The notes under the pieces: model-generated
Database searches by the model: none
Told to the model about the DNA's origin: nothing
Seen by the model: only the letters and a program-made list of their open reading frames with translations
Made by a program: the position numbers and the translations under genes
Assembly: GCF_014385165.1 (NCBI RefSeq)
Contig: NZ_JACRTF010000001.1
Location: 62,001 to 126,000, forward strand
Direction of reading: 5' to 3'
From: Jilunia laotingensis
GTDB lineage: Bacteria > Bacteroidota > Bacteroidia > Bacteroidales > Bacteroidaceae
DNA: 64,000 nt
Part shown: positions 8,933-17,693 of the stretch, in pieces
How the letters are laid out: every line of letters begins with the position of its first letter
Position numbering within the stretch: the stretch's first letter is position 1

Positions 8933-9304
8933 CTACGGTTTCATAAATACAAAATAGACCGCTGCAACCAGGCAAAGAAAAGCTGCGAAATGATTCCAAT
9001 GCAAAGATTCGCCTTTGAACAGCAGAGTTGAGAATACCGTGAATATGATCAAGGTAATCACTTCCTGAATCACCTTGAGCTGCATCAGTGAAAACGGGCC
9101 ACCGTTCCCGCTGAAGCCCAACCGATTGGCAGGAACCTGGCAAGAATACTCGGCCAAAGCGATCAGCCATGAAAACAAAACCACTAAGTAGAGCGGCCAA
9201 TTACTAATCATCTTAGTCTCCTGGAGTTTCAAGTGACCGTACCAAGCAAATGTCATGAATATATTCGACACAATCAACAACGAAATAGCAAAAACACCTT
9301 TCAT
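8933..9304 (-). CDS. DUF486 family small multidrug/metabolite-transporter-like membrane protein
   Basis: 123 residues from the ATG at 9304; the longer frame starts with TTG and adds only two residues. Four hydrophobic helices are spread over the protein, with the DUF486 hallmarks TFAWYGHLK and LIALAEYSCQVPANRLG near the middle and FSLMQLKVIQEVITL. DUF486 proteins are four-helix members of the drug/metabolite transporter superfamily; their substrate is not established. It converges with the small membrane gene upstream on the plus strand and stands alone on its strand. Confidence 0.85.
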   Translation of the reverse strand: MKGVFAISLLIVSNIFMTFAWYGHLKLQETKMISNWPLYLVVLFSWLIALAEYSCQVPANRLGFSGNGGPFSLMQLKVIQEVITLIIFTVFSTLLFKGESLHWNHFAAFLCLVAAVYFVFMKP

Positions 9305-9429
9305 AATCAATCTTTATTTCTTTAATAATAATCCTAAAGCTACAAACTCCCCTCTCATTCTCAACCTGTTTATATCCCCTTTCATCGGGTATCCACAATC
9401 CGCTTCTTGAACGTCCTAGAGCGGCAAAT

Positions 9430-10176
9430 TCATTCTATTTTATCAGGAAGCAATTCTTCCTGTATATTCGTCATACTCCCCCACAAGCTGTAACGAGCTT
9501 CCGGATTCATACCTTCAAGTTGATGTAAAACCCCTTTCATGTCACTTCGGCTCGATTGTGATTCATAAGGACAATTCTTCATTTGCTTCTGATACTGATG
9601 TAACTCGGCCAATTCCAACAGATCAGACTCATGCACCAAACACATAGGACGAATAATCGTCATATCAAATTTTTTCATCACCAACCGCGGAGGCATTGTA
9701 CTGAAAGCACCCTGATAAGTAATGTTCATCAGCAAAGTCTCAAGAATATCATCCATATGATGCCCCAACGCAATCTTATTGCAACCCAGTTCCTTGGCTA
9801 CTGTAAACAGAGCTTTTCGACGATTCCAGGAACAAAGGAAACAAGGTGATTTGCGCGTATCGGTAGAAGGGTCGAAAGAGGTTTCATAAACCACCAAAGG
9901 AATACCGAAAGCTTCCGCATGGCTACGCAAATACATCAAATCGCTTTGATAAGGAATATTCTTCATCACTACATGAACAGCCACAACAGAGAATCTAGGT
10001 TTGAATATACGTGCCCGTCTCCCCAATAGTTCGACCAAAGCAAGCGAATCTTTCCCACCAGATAGACCAATCAAGATTTTATCTCCTTCTTCAATCAGTC
10101 CATACTGCACTACTCCCTTGCTAAATCTCCGATCAATACGACGCAATACCTGCTCTTCTATTGTAAACTTTGTCAT
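9430..10176 (-). CDS. ttcA: TtcA-family tRNA 2-thiocytidine synthetase
   Basis: 248 residues from the ATG at 10176. The 70-residue upstream extension of the frame overlaps the promoter box and looks non-coding. The PP-loop SGGKDSLALVELL (about 45) binds ATP. Cysteines in PCFLC (about 132-135) and in MKNCPYE (about 219) fit the three-cysteine Fe-S site of TtcA. GHHMDDILETLLMN is a second conserved block. TtcA thiolates cytidine 32 of some tRNAs; paralogues act on other positions, so the exact target is inferred. Monocistronic, with its own box 19 bases upstream of the ATG. Confidence 0.88.
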   Translation of the reverse strand: MTKFTIEEQVLRRIDRRFSKGVVQYGLIEEGDKILIGLSGGKDSLALVELLGRRARIFKPRFSVVAVHVVMKNIPYQSDLMYLRSHAEAFGIPLVVYETSFDPSTDTRKSPCFLCSWNRRKALFTVAKELGCNKIALGHHMDDILETLLMNITYQGAFSTMPPRLVMKKFDMTIIRPMCLVHESDLLELAELHQYQKQMKNCPYESQSSRSDMKGVLHQLEGMNPEARYSLWGSMTNIQEELLPDKIE

Positions 10177-10194
10177 AGTTTCAAAAATCGGCTG

Positions 10195-10202
10195 CAAAAG
10201 TA
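10195..10202 (-). promoter_or_regulatory. Promoter -7 box of ttcA
   Basis: On the minus strand TACTTTTG fits TAnnTTTG, 18 bases ahead of the ttcA ATG. This position supports the shorter start at 10176. Confidence 0.6.
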
Positions 10203-10275
10203 AGCGAAAAGATTGATTTAAAGAAGAATTAACATAATAGAATAACATAAAAATAGAATATTCCCGATTAATTCG

Positions 10276-10283
10276 TATTTTTG
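10276..10283 (+). promoter_or_regulatory. Possible promoter of the TPR-nfeD-floA operon
   Basis: TATTTTTG fits TAnnTTTG and would give an untranslated leader of about 145 bases before 10436. It lies back to back with the ttcA promoter. Confidence 0.45.
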
Positions 10284-10435
10284 AACTCGTGAAATAGTTA
10301 CAGGCTATAACGGTACGTATAAACGATCGAAAGATAAACGTACTCAATTGAAGAAACAGATTAAAATTTTTAAAGAGATAAATCAAACTGCTTCTAAAAT
10401 ACTGTCTGCAAACTGAAAGCTAAAAACTTAGAAAC

Positions 10436-11866
10436 ATGAAGAAAAAACATATTTTATTCCTTTTATCTTGCTTTATATTAACGACCCTATCTGCCCAAAC
10501 ATTGGAACAAGCAAAAGCAATGTACAATAAGGGGGAATATGAACAAGCCAAACCGGTATTTAAGAAATTTGTAAAATCTCAACCGGCAAATGGCAACTAT
10601 AACCTGTGGTACGGGGTAAGTTGCTTGAAAACAGGGGAACCGCAAGAAGCCTTGAAGTATATCGAAACAGCTGTAAAGAAGCGTATCCCGACCGGACAAC
10701 TCTATTTGGCAGAGACTTACAACGATTTATATCGCTTTGACGATGCGATCAAGAATTACGAAGAATATATAGCCGAACTTACCAAAAGAAAAAAACCGGT
10801 GGAAGATGCTGAAAAGCTACTTGAAAAAACTAAATCTAATCTGCGAATGCTGAAAGGAGTAGAAGAAGTATGCGTGATAGACAGCTTTGTGGTAGATAAG
10901 ACGGATTTCTTGAATACATATAAAATCAGTGAGGAATCTGGCAAGTTATTCACATACAATGACTATTTCAAAACGGAAGGTAAGCATCTTGGGACGGTTT
11001 ATGAAACCGAATTGGGCAATAAAATTTATTACGGAGAAGCTGACAAGAACGGATTGATGAACATCTTGTCTAAAAACAAACTACAAAACGAATGGAGCAA
11101 AGGATATCCTCTACCCGATAAAATCAATGCCACAGGCAATACTAACTATCCCTATGTACTGACTGACGGTGTAACCATCTACTACGCTTCGGATGGTGAC
11201 AATTCTATCGGTGGCTACGACATCTTCGTAACCCGCTATAATACTAACACTGATACATATCTTTCACCAGAAAACGTCGGAATGCCCTTCAACTCACCCT
11301 ACAATGACTACATGTATGTGATCGATGAGTACAACAATCTGGGCTGGTTTGCTTCAGACCGTTTTCAACCGGAAGATAAAGTTTGTATTTATGTATTTAT
11401 TCCAAACGAATCGAAGCGAGTATACAATTACGAGGCAATGGATACTAAGCAGATCGTTGCATTGGCACAACTTAAATCACTAAAAGCTACCTGGAAAGAT
11501 CAAAAGGAAGTTGCAGCTGCCCAAAAAAGACTGGATGCGGCCATTCATCATAAACCGCAAGAGCAGTTTATTGCCGATTTTGAATTTGTCATTGACGATC
11601 ATACAATTTACTATCACCTTAGCGATTTCAAAACTCCGAAAGGAAAAGAGTTTTTTAAAAAATATCAGCAAAAGGAGAAAGACTACCGCCAACAGATGGA
11701 AAAGCTCGACGACCAACGCCAGTGGTATGCCCGCGCGGGTAAAGACGAGAAAGCAAAAATAGCTCCAGCCATTCTCGATCTGGAAAAACAGATACAACAA
11801 ATATCACAAGAATTGGAAAGCCTCGCTATCCAAGTGCGTAATGCAGAAAAACAACTTATAAAATAA
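10436..11866 (+). CDS. Envelope TPR / PD40 beta-propeller protein
   Basis: 476 residues with a signal peptide (MKKKHILFLLSCFILTTLSA). Residues about 22-140 form tetratricopeptide-type helices (AMYNKGEYEQAKPVFKKF, EPQEALKYIETAVKK, RFDDAIKNYEEYIAEL). Residues about 170-340 contain PD40/WD40-like blades (YPYVLTDGVTIYYASDG, IGGYDIFVTRY, NDYMYVIDEYNNLGWFASDR). The C terminus (about 420-476) is a coiled coil. The layout is like Bacteroidetes OmpA-associated TPR-PD40 proteins, but no OmpA domain is present. It begins an operon with NfeD (7-base gap) and FloA (24-base gap), suggesting action with the flotillin membrane scaffold. Periplasmic or outer-membrane-associated. Confidence 0.75.
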   Translation: MKKKHILFLLSCFILTTLSAQTLEQAKAMYNKGEYEQAKPVFKKFVKSQPANGNYNLWYGVSCLKTGEPQEALKYIETAVKKRIPTGQLYLAETYNDLYRFDDAIKNYEEYIAELTKRKKPVEDAEKLLEKTKSNLRMLKGVEEVCVIDSFVVDKTDFLNTYKISEESGKLFTYNDYFKTEGKHLGTVYETELGNKIYYGEADKNGLMNILSKNKLQNEWSKGYPLPDKINATGNTNYPYVLTDGVTIYYASDGDNSIGGYDIFVTRYNTNTDTYLSPENVGMPFNSPYNDYMYVIDEYNNLGWFASDRFQPEDKVCIYVFIPNESKRVYNYEAMDTKQIVALAQLKSLKATWKDQKEVAAAQKRLDAAIHHKPQEQFIADFEFVIDDHTIYYHLSDFKTPKGKEFFKKYQQKEKDYRQQMEKLDDQRQWYARAGKDEKAKIAPAILDLEKQIQQISQELESLAIQVRNAEKQLIK

Positions 11867-11873
11867 CAAGACT

Positions 11874-12344
11874 ATGGATGTACTAATAATTATTGTACTC
11901 ATTATTGCCGCTGTCATACTGTTCCTTGTAGAACTGTTTGTCATTCCTGGAATCAGTGTTGCCGGGTTCGCAGCACTGGGATGCATCATTTATGCGAATT
12001 ATTATGCATTTGCCAATTTGGGTACAGGTGCCGGATTCATCACTCTGGTTGTCTCAGGAGTGGCATGCATCGGATCACTTGTCTGGTTCATGCGGTCTAA
12101 AACCTTGGATAAGATTGCCCTAAAGAAAGATATCACATCCAAAATAGACAAAAGTGCTGCCGAAAAAGTAAAAGTGGGCGATACAGGGATAACTATCACC
12201 CGTCTGGCACAAATCGGCAACGCGGAGATCAACGGAAACATTATTGAAGTAAAAACGCTAGAGGGACTACTCAATGAAAAAACTCCGGTCATTGTCACTC
12301 GGATTACCGATGGTATAATATATGTAGAGAAACAAAAACCCTAA
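11874..12344 (+). CDS. NfeD-family membrane protein
   Basis: 156 residues. The N-terminal half has three or four transmembrane helices (5-25, 30-50, 52-75), with VELFVIPGISVAGFAAL in the first two. Residues about 95-153 are a small OB-like beta domain: KVGDTGITITRLAQIGNAEINGN and KTPVIVTRITDGIIYVEK. This is the short NfeD type without the ClpP-like protease domain, whose genes typically accompany flotillin-like genes. The next gene is floA, as expected. NfeD is thought to bind the flotillin and modulate membrane microdomains. Confidence 0.9.
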   Translation: MDVLIIIVLIIAAVILFLVELFVIPGISVAGFAALGCIIYANYYAFANLGTGAGFITLVVSGVACIGSLVWFMRSKTLDKIALKKDITSKIDKSAAEKVKVGDTGITITRLAQIGNAEINGNIIEVKTLEGLLNEKTPVIVTRITDGIIYVEKQKP

Positions 12345-12368
12345 TATTCACTTAATTCAAAACTCATT

Positions 12369-13367
12369 ATGCTTGAACCGATGTATCTGACTATCATTCT
12401 GATAGCGGGAGGAATTGTCTTCCTGGTTCTTTTCTTCCATTATGTACCTTTCTTCCTTTGGCTATCAGCCAAGGTATCTGGAGTCAACATCTCTTTGGTA
12501 CAGCTTTTCCTAATGCGTATTCGTAATGTCCCGCCATACATTATTGTACCGGGTATGATTGAAGCCCATAAAGCTGGTTTGAGTAACATTACTCGCGATG
12601 AATTGGAAGCACATTACCTGGCAGGTGGACACGTGGAAAGAGTTGTACATGCACTGGTGTCTGCTTCAAAAGCCCGTATCGAATTACCATTCCAAATGGC
12701 TACAGCCATCGATTTGGCAGGACGTGACGTATTCGAAGCCGTACAAATGTCGGTAAACCCGAAAGTAATCGATACTCCCCCTGTAACAGCCGTAGCAAAA
12801 GACGGTATTCAGTTAATTGCCAAAGCACGTGTTACAGTTCGTGCCAATATCCGCCAGTTAGTGGGTGGTGCTGGCGAAGATACGATTCTCGCCCGTGTAG
12901 GTGAAGGTATCGTTTCATCTATCGGTTCATCAGAAAATCATAAGTCGGTGCTTGAAAATCCGGACTCTATTTCAAAACTAGTACTCCGCAAAGGGTTGGA
13001 CGCAGGAACAGCTTTTGAAATCCTATCTATCGACATAGCAGATATCGATATAGGTAAGAATATTGGCGCAGCTTTACAAATAGACCAAGCGAATGCAGAT
13101 AAAAACATCGCTCAAGCGAAAGCCGAAGAACGCCGCGCAATGGCTGTAGCCCGGGAACAAGAAATGAAAGCAAAAGCCGAAGAGGCACGTGCAAACGTGA
13201 TTCAAGCAGAAGCTGAAGTTCCGAAAGCCATGGCAGAAGCTTTCCGTAACGGTAATCTGGGAATTATGGATTATTATAAAATGAAAAATATCCAAGCCGA
13301 TACGTCTATGCGCGAAAATATAGCAAAGCCGGTCGGTAGCAATACGGACAAACCTCTCAGCGAATAA
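12369..13367 (+). CDS. floA: Flotillin-like protein FloA
   Basis: 332 residues. An N-terminal membrane helix (6-27) is followed by the SPFH/PHB domain and an alanine- and glutamate-rich helical region (about 235-305, with [20 protein letters not shown] and AEARAN-type repeats). The N terminus, the block [20 protein letters not shown] and the SPFH core match the YqfA/FloA type (UPF0365). These proteins oligomerise and organise membrane microdomains. It follows nfeD in the same operon and is followed by a weak hairpin. Confidence 0.93.
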   Translation: MLEPMYLTIILIAGGIVFLVLFFHYVPFFLWLSAKVSGVNISLVQLFLMRIRNVPPYIIVPGMIEAHKAGLSNITRDELEAHYLAGGHVERVVHALVSASKARIELPFQMATAIDLAGRDVFEAVQMSVNPKVIDTPPVTAVAKDGIQLIAKARVTVRANIRQLVGGAGEDTILARVGEGIVSSIGSSENHKSVLENPDSISKLVLRKGLDAGTAFEILSIDIADIDIGKNIGAALQIDQANADKNIAQAKAEERRAMAVAREQEMKAKAEEARANVIQAEAEVPKAMAEAFRNGNLGIMDYYKMKNIQADTSMRENIAKPVGSNTDKPLSE

Positions 13368-13390
13368 TTGACAACTATTCGAGAATACCG

Positions 13391-13436
13391 GAGTTCCATT
13401 GAGTTTTCCTAATTTAATAAACACTTTATGGAACTC
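13391..13436 (+). terminator. Inverted repeat after floA
   Basis: GAGTTCCAT (13391-13399) and ATGGAACTC (13428-13436) are perfect complements around a 28-base loop. There is no strong T run, so termination is a guess. Confidence 0.35.
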
Positions 13437-13483
13437 TGCGTTATTTATTAAAAGAACTTGTTTATTAGTAACCTCCTATTGAC

Positions 13484-14362
13484 ATGAAAAAGTATTTTCC
13501 TTCCTCAGAGTTGATTATCAACGAAGACGGTTCAATATTCCATCTGCATGTAAAGCCGGAACAACTGGCCGACAAAGTGATTCTGGTCGGTGATCCCGGA
13601 CGCGTGGCATTAGTGGCTTCCCATTTCGACAAAAAAGAATTTGAAGTGGAGAGCCGCGAGTTTAAAACCATTACCGGAACCTATAAAGGTAAACGCATCA
13701 CCGTGGTTTCAACGGGCATAGGCTGTGATAATATCGACATTGTGATGAACGAATTGGATGCACTGGCAAATATAGATTTCCAGACTCGCGAAGAAAAAGA
13801 ACATCTCCGGTCATTGGAATTAGTACGTATCGGCACTTGTGGCGGACTCCAACCGAATACTCCGGTAGGTACTTTCGTCTGTTCAGAGAAGTCAATCGGA
13901 TTTGATGGTTTGTTGAATTTTTACGAGGGACGTAATGCTGTCTGCGACCTTCCTTTTGAACGTTCATTCCTCAATCACATGGGCTGGTCGGGTAATATGT
14001 GCGCTCCGGCTCCGTATGTGATAGCTGCCGATGCTGACCTAATCGACCGTATAGCTAAAGAGGACATGGTTCGTGGAGTGACAATTGCCGCTGGTGGATT
14101 CTTCGGTCCCCAAGGTCGTGAACTGCGTGTACCATTGGCAGACCCACATCAAAATGATAAGATAGAGAAGTTTGAATACAACGGACATAAAATTACAAAC
14201 TTCGAAATGGAAAGCTCCGCACTGGCTGGGCTTGCCAAACTAATGGGACATAAAGCCATGACCGTTTGTATGGTAATAGCCAACCGATTGATAAAAGAGG
14301 CAAATACTGGCTATAAGAATACAATAGACACGTTGATCAAAACAGTTCTCGACAGAATTTAA
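13484..14362 (+). CDS. Nucleoside (uridine-type) phosphorylase
   Basis: 292 residues of the PNP/UDP phosphorylase superfamily. Visible motifs are VGDPGRVALVASHFD (phosphate loop), VVSTGIGCDNIDI, LVRIGTCGGLQPNTPVG, and MESSALAGLAKLMGHKAMTVCMV, where the glutamate holds the ribose. The protein is longer than E. coli Udp (253 residues) but fits a family common in Bacteroidetes, annotated as uridine phosphorylase. It cleaves a nucleoside with phosphate to a free base and ribose-1-phosphate for salvage. The base preference cannot be read from the sequence. The stop overlaps the ATG of the exonuclease by one base. Confidence 0.87.
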   Translation: MKKYFPSSELIINEDGSIFHLHVKPEQLADKVILVGDPGRVALVASHFDKKEFEVESREFKTITGTYKGKRITVVSTGIGCDNIDIVMNELDALANIDFQTREEKEHLRSLELVRIGTCGGLQPNTPVGTFVCSEKSIGFDGLLNFYEGRNAVCDLPFERSFLNHMGWSGNMCAPAPYVIAADADLIDRIAKEDMVRGVTIAAGGFFGPQGRELRVPLADPHQNDKIEKFEYNGHKITNFEMESSALAGLAKLMGHKAMTVCMVIANRLIKEANTGYKNTIDTLIKTVLDRI

Positions 14363-14890
14363 TGAATTTATCATTTACCGCCATCGACTTTGAAACGGCT
14401 ACAGGCTATATGGAAAGTGCTTGTGCCGTTGGCATTGTAACAGTTACAGACGGTGTAATATCCGATGAATATTACAGCCTCATCCAACCTCCCGAAAACG
14501 AATATTGGCGTTCGAATATTTTAATACATGGCATCACCCCGGACATGACTGAATCATTGCCCGGGTTTCATGCCATCTATCCCGAAGTAAGAAAACGGTT
14601 ACAGGGGAAAAACAATTGTTGCCCATAATGAACAATTCGACCGCACCGTCCTACAACATACCATGCACATGTACGGTCTTGATTACGATGAACTGCTACT
14701 TAGTGAAAAATGGGAATGCACCTGTCGTATCTACCGTTCTTTAGGATATAAACCTGCCAATTTGAGTGCTTGCTGCGAAAGGCAGGGTATTGCACTAAAA
14801 CATCACGAGGCTTTATCGGATGCACGGGGCTGCGCAATGCTTTATCTCAATTTTCTTGAGAGTTACTATCCGGTCAATACCCTATGGTAA
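14362..14890 (+). pseudogene. DEDDh 3'-5' exonuclease, split by a frameshift
   Basis: A DnaQ-like exonuclease in two frames. The first frame (14362-14628) gives FTAIDFETATGYMESACAVG, the exonuclease I motif, and ends soon after a run of five A at 14608-14612. Removing one A restores GKTIVAHNEQFDRTVLQHT and joins the second frame (in phase by 14612, ending 14890), which carries HHEALSDARGCAMLY, the H-x4-D motif III. All catalytic motifs would be present in the repaired 175-residue protein, normal for this family (DNA polymerase III epsilon-like). The extra base could be a sequencing error, a recent mutation or slippage-tolerant expression. The 3' end overlaps the convergent SDR gene by 17 bases. 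Confidence 0.8.
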
Positions 14891-15524
14891 ATCGTTCTTG
14901 ATGATGAACCGGCTTTTCCAATTCATCAATCATGGCAGCGGCATAATCCTGAACAGAAATATGGCTGTTACCTACTTTATCGACTATCATATCATCTTTT
15001 CCCAATCTGTATCTGCCGGTACGTACTCCCGACCTCATATCTGCTGCGGGTGAAAAGAATACCCAATCAATCTCTTTTTCTTTTTTCAGGAAATCCAGAT
15101 AGAAACTTCCTAAAGCCCGGACTCCCGGTAGAATCTTTTCGGGTACCTCACCTGAATCCATCAACCGAAGCCCGGGAGCAATGAATAATGAACCTGCTCC
15201 ACCTACCATAAGAAAACGATTCACACCGGCTTTCTTCACTCCATCGATAATATTGAGATACACTTTAATCGTTTCATTATAGATATTCGGGTTATCCCAG
15301 CCGGGATTATAAGCACTGATAACAGCATCTGCCCCTTTACAAACATTATATACTTCCTCAAGTGAAGAGACATCCGCTTTCTTCACTTGAAGGTTTTCAT
15401 TCTCAATCTTAATCTTTTCCGGATTACGAACAACCGCCGTAACATGAAATCCTCGGTTCAGAGCTTCGTTCAAAATAGCCGAACCTACAAAGCCACTGGC
15501 TCCGATCAATACGATATTCTTCAT
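14874..15524 (-). CDS. NAD(P)H-binding SDR-like oxidoreductase
   Basis: 216 residues. The N terminus MKNIVLIGASGFVGSAILNE carries the nucleotide-binding GxxGxxG. KADVSSLEEVYNVCKGADAVISAY follows, typical of the NAD(P)-binding atypical SDR group (NmrA/YwnB-like, flavin-reductase-like). A C-terminal part, DMIVDKVGNSHISVQDYAAAMIDELE, fits the same family. No YxxxK catalytic pair is evident, so it may act as a redox sensor or reductase of unknown substrate. Single gene on its strand, convergent with the exonuclease. Confidence 0.8.
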   Translation of the reverse strand: MKNIVLIGASGFVGSAILNEALNRGFHVTAVVRNPEKIKIENENLQVKKADVSSLEEVYNVCKGADAVISAYNPGWDNPNIYNETIKVYLNIIDGVKKAGVNRFLMVGGAGSLFIAPGLRLMDSGEVPEKILPGVRALGSFYLDFLKKEKEIDWVFFSPAADMRSGVRTGRYRLGKDDMIVDKVGNSHISVQDYAAAMIDELEKPVHHQERFTIGY

Positions 15525-15667
15525 ACTGTAATTTATTTAGCATCCGGATAAATAACACTCACAAAAACAAATTGTTGAATACCTCAAAGAAAGGAAAAAA
15601 CAACCTTGTCCAATTTAAAATTACAGAATAGTAATACTCCATACGCCATAGTAAAAGAAAAGTCCTT

Positions 15668-17566
15668 CTACAAATAAGCTTCAATAACTTCCTTCAATTT
15701 CTCCAAAGGATAAGGTTTAGCTATTACTTCATTACAACCAGCCTGTAAAGCTTGTTCACTTTCCTTACAGCAGGCATAGGCTGTGACTGCTATAATCGGA
15801 ACAGAATCTGAATAAGTACGTATTTTAGCAGTTGCCTGAATACCATTCATCACAGGCATTCGGATATCCATTAATACCATGTCGGGCTTTTCTCGTAGGA
15901 AGCTATTAACGGCTTCCTCACCATTCGATACCCAAAGTAGAGTATATTCCTTCCTCAAAAAAGCACTTATTTGTAAATAACTTGCCTCAACATCTTCAGC
16001 AACCAGAATCTTCTTTCTGCCACCCTTGTGAACAATATTATTCATCGTATTATATTTGCCACTTTTCTCTGATTGGTCTTGTCGGTATGGTAAATAAAGA
16101 TCAAATGTGCTTCCTTCACCCGGTTTAGATTCAACCTCTATCCGTCCGCCAAGTCGTTCAACGATACTTTTGCAAATAGGCAATCCTAAACCTGTTCCTT
16201 GTACAAAATCATTAATCTTTTCAAAACGATTGAATATCAAGGGTAACTTTTCTTTGGAAATACCACAACCGGTATCCTCAACAGAAAGTTTTATCCATTC
16301 TCCCTCAATGACGAGCCTTAAGGAAATACTTCCTTTTTTAGTATTCTTGATAGCATTCGATAAAAAATTAAAAAGCACTTGAGTTACTCGATTCCGATCC
16401 GTAGATATCCATATTTCATTATCAGGACGGCTAACGATCAGCTCCACGCCATCCTTCATTTTAATACGATGCACTTTTTCGACTTCATCTACCAGACTAC
16501 TCATCTCCGTTAATTGACAACACATCTCAGATTTACCGGACTCAATACGTGATAAATCAAGAATATCATTAATCAACTGCAACAATAAATTACTGTTTTG
16601 TTGGATTATATGAAGGTATTCCTCCTTTTCTTTCTCATCTTCCGTAAGCGCAATAATTTCCGAGAACCCGACAATAGCATTTAAAGGAGTACGGATCTCA
16701 TGACTCATATTCGCAAGAAAAACAGATTTCATTCTGTCAGCCTCTTCTGCACGTTGTTTTGCCTCCACCAATTCTCGCGAACGACGTACACGCTCACCAA
16801 TATCATGGATCAATGCAAGTACTTTATTGCTTTCGAACGGAGCAATTCGTGCCTGAAAATAATATCGCCCGCTTTCCACATCCAAAGGATATTCTATTTC
16901 TTTTAACTGCCCATCCTTCAAACAATCATGAATAGTTCGAATAAACAAGTCACTCACTTCAGGAGAATAAACCGAACGCCCATCGATTCCTTTCAATACT
17001 TCGACAGGATGGAGTAATTCAATTCCCGGAGCAATCAGCACATCACGAATAAAAAAGTTATCGTCAAAAATAAAAATAAACTCCGGCAAAGCCTCGATTA
17101 CTTTCCTGTTTCGCTCCTCCAAATGCCTGATCTGCAATTCTTTTTCACAACGAGAAGTAACGTTAGCAGTATAAGCAATTATCTTAGTAGGATGACCTTC
17201 CGAATTCTTCTGATAAGAGATAAAATTATCTTCCAGCCAAATAACTTCACCATGAACACCGATACAACGGACAATAATCTGCGAAGTCTTCGTATCGGAC
17301 TCCAACATCTTTTCAAAAGCAATTCGATAAGGAAGTATGTCTTCAGGAGCGGCAAAACGATAAAAATCATCAATATCCATAAAAGAAATACCAGCGTCTT
17401 TCAATCCGAGAATGTGGAAATATTCATCAGTAAAACTACATTTCCCCGTAGGGATATCATACTCCCACATTGCAATCTTATGCCCCGCAAGAACAGAGGT
17501 TATTTTCAAATATTCTTCTTGCAGTTTTGCAAAATCCTCAAACAATGAATTTTCCACATTTGTCAT
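15668..17566 (-). CDS. Hybrid sensor histidine kinase / response regulator
   Basis: 632 residues, cytoplasmic: no transmembrane segment is visible. Two PAS-like sensor domains (about 25-140 and 150-260) are followed by a dimerisation and phosphoacceptor domain with MSHEIRTPLNAIVGFSE (His near 288), a HATPase domain with VEDTGCGISKEKLP and GTGLGLPICKSIVERLGG, and a C-terminal receiver domain (about 515-630) with ILVAEDVEAS, the phosphorylated Asp in VLMDIRMPVMNG (near 566) and IAVTAY. It would autophosphorylate in response to a cytoplasmic signal and pass phosphate to its own receiver. No output domain or partner gene is adjacent. Divergent from mnmE. Confidence 0.93.
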   Translation of the reverse strand: MTNVENSLFEDFAKLQEEYLKITSVLAGHKIAMWEYDIPTGKCSFTDEYFHILGLKDAGISFMDIDDFYRFAAPEDILPYRIAFEKMLESDTKTSQIIVRCIGVHGEVIWLEDNFISYQKNSEGHPTKIIAYTANVTSRCEKELQIRHLEERNRKVIEALPEFIFIFDDNFFIRDVLIAPGIELLHPVEVLKGIDGRSVYSPEVSDLFIRTIHDCLKDGQLKEIEYPLDVESGRYYFQARIAPFESNKVLALIHDIGERVRRSRELVEAKQRAEEADRMKSVFLANMSHEIRTPLNAIVGFSEIIALTEDEKEKEEYLHIIQQNSNLLLQLINDILDLSRIESGKSEMCCQLTEMSSLVDEVEKVHRIKMKDGVELIVSRPDNEIWISTDRNRVTQVLFNFLSNAIKNTKKGSISLRLVIEGEWIKLSVEDTGCGISKEKLPLIFNRFEKINDFVQGTGLGLPICKSIVERLGGRIEVESKPGEGSTFDLYLPYRQDQSEKSGKYNTMNNIVHKGGRKKILVAEDVEASYLQISAFLRKEYTLLWVSNGEEAVNSFLREKPDMVLMDIRMPVMNGIQATAKIRTYSDSVPIIAVTAYACCKESEQALQAGCNEVIAKPYPLEKLKEVIEAYL

Positions 17567-17598
17567 ACTTTACTATTGTTTCGTTCGGTGTATGTCAA

Positions 17599-17606
17599 CA
17601 AAGATA
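17599..17606 (-). promoter_or_regulatory. Promoter -7 box of the hybrid kinase
   Basis: On the minus strand TATCTTTG fits TAnnTTTG, 32 bases ahead of the kinase ATG. The mnmE box TATCTTTG lies 55 bases away on the other strand. Confidence 0.6.
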
Positions 17607-17661
17607 GAACAATAAAACATATCTTATATCACTTTACTTCAAATTTTATAGAAGAAAGTTC

Positions 17662-17669
17662 TATCTTTG
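17662..17669 (+). promoter_or_regulatory. Promoter -7 box of mnmE
   Basis: TATCTTTG fits TAnnTTTG, 24 bases before the ATG at 17694. Confidence 0.65.
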
Positions 17670-17693
17670 TAAGCCAAAAAACAAATAGTGATA

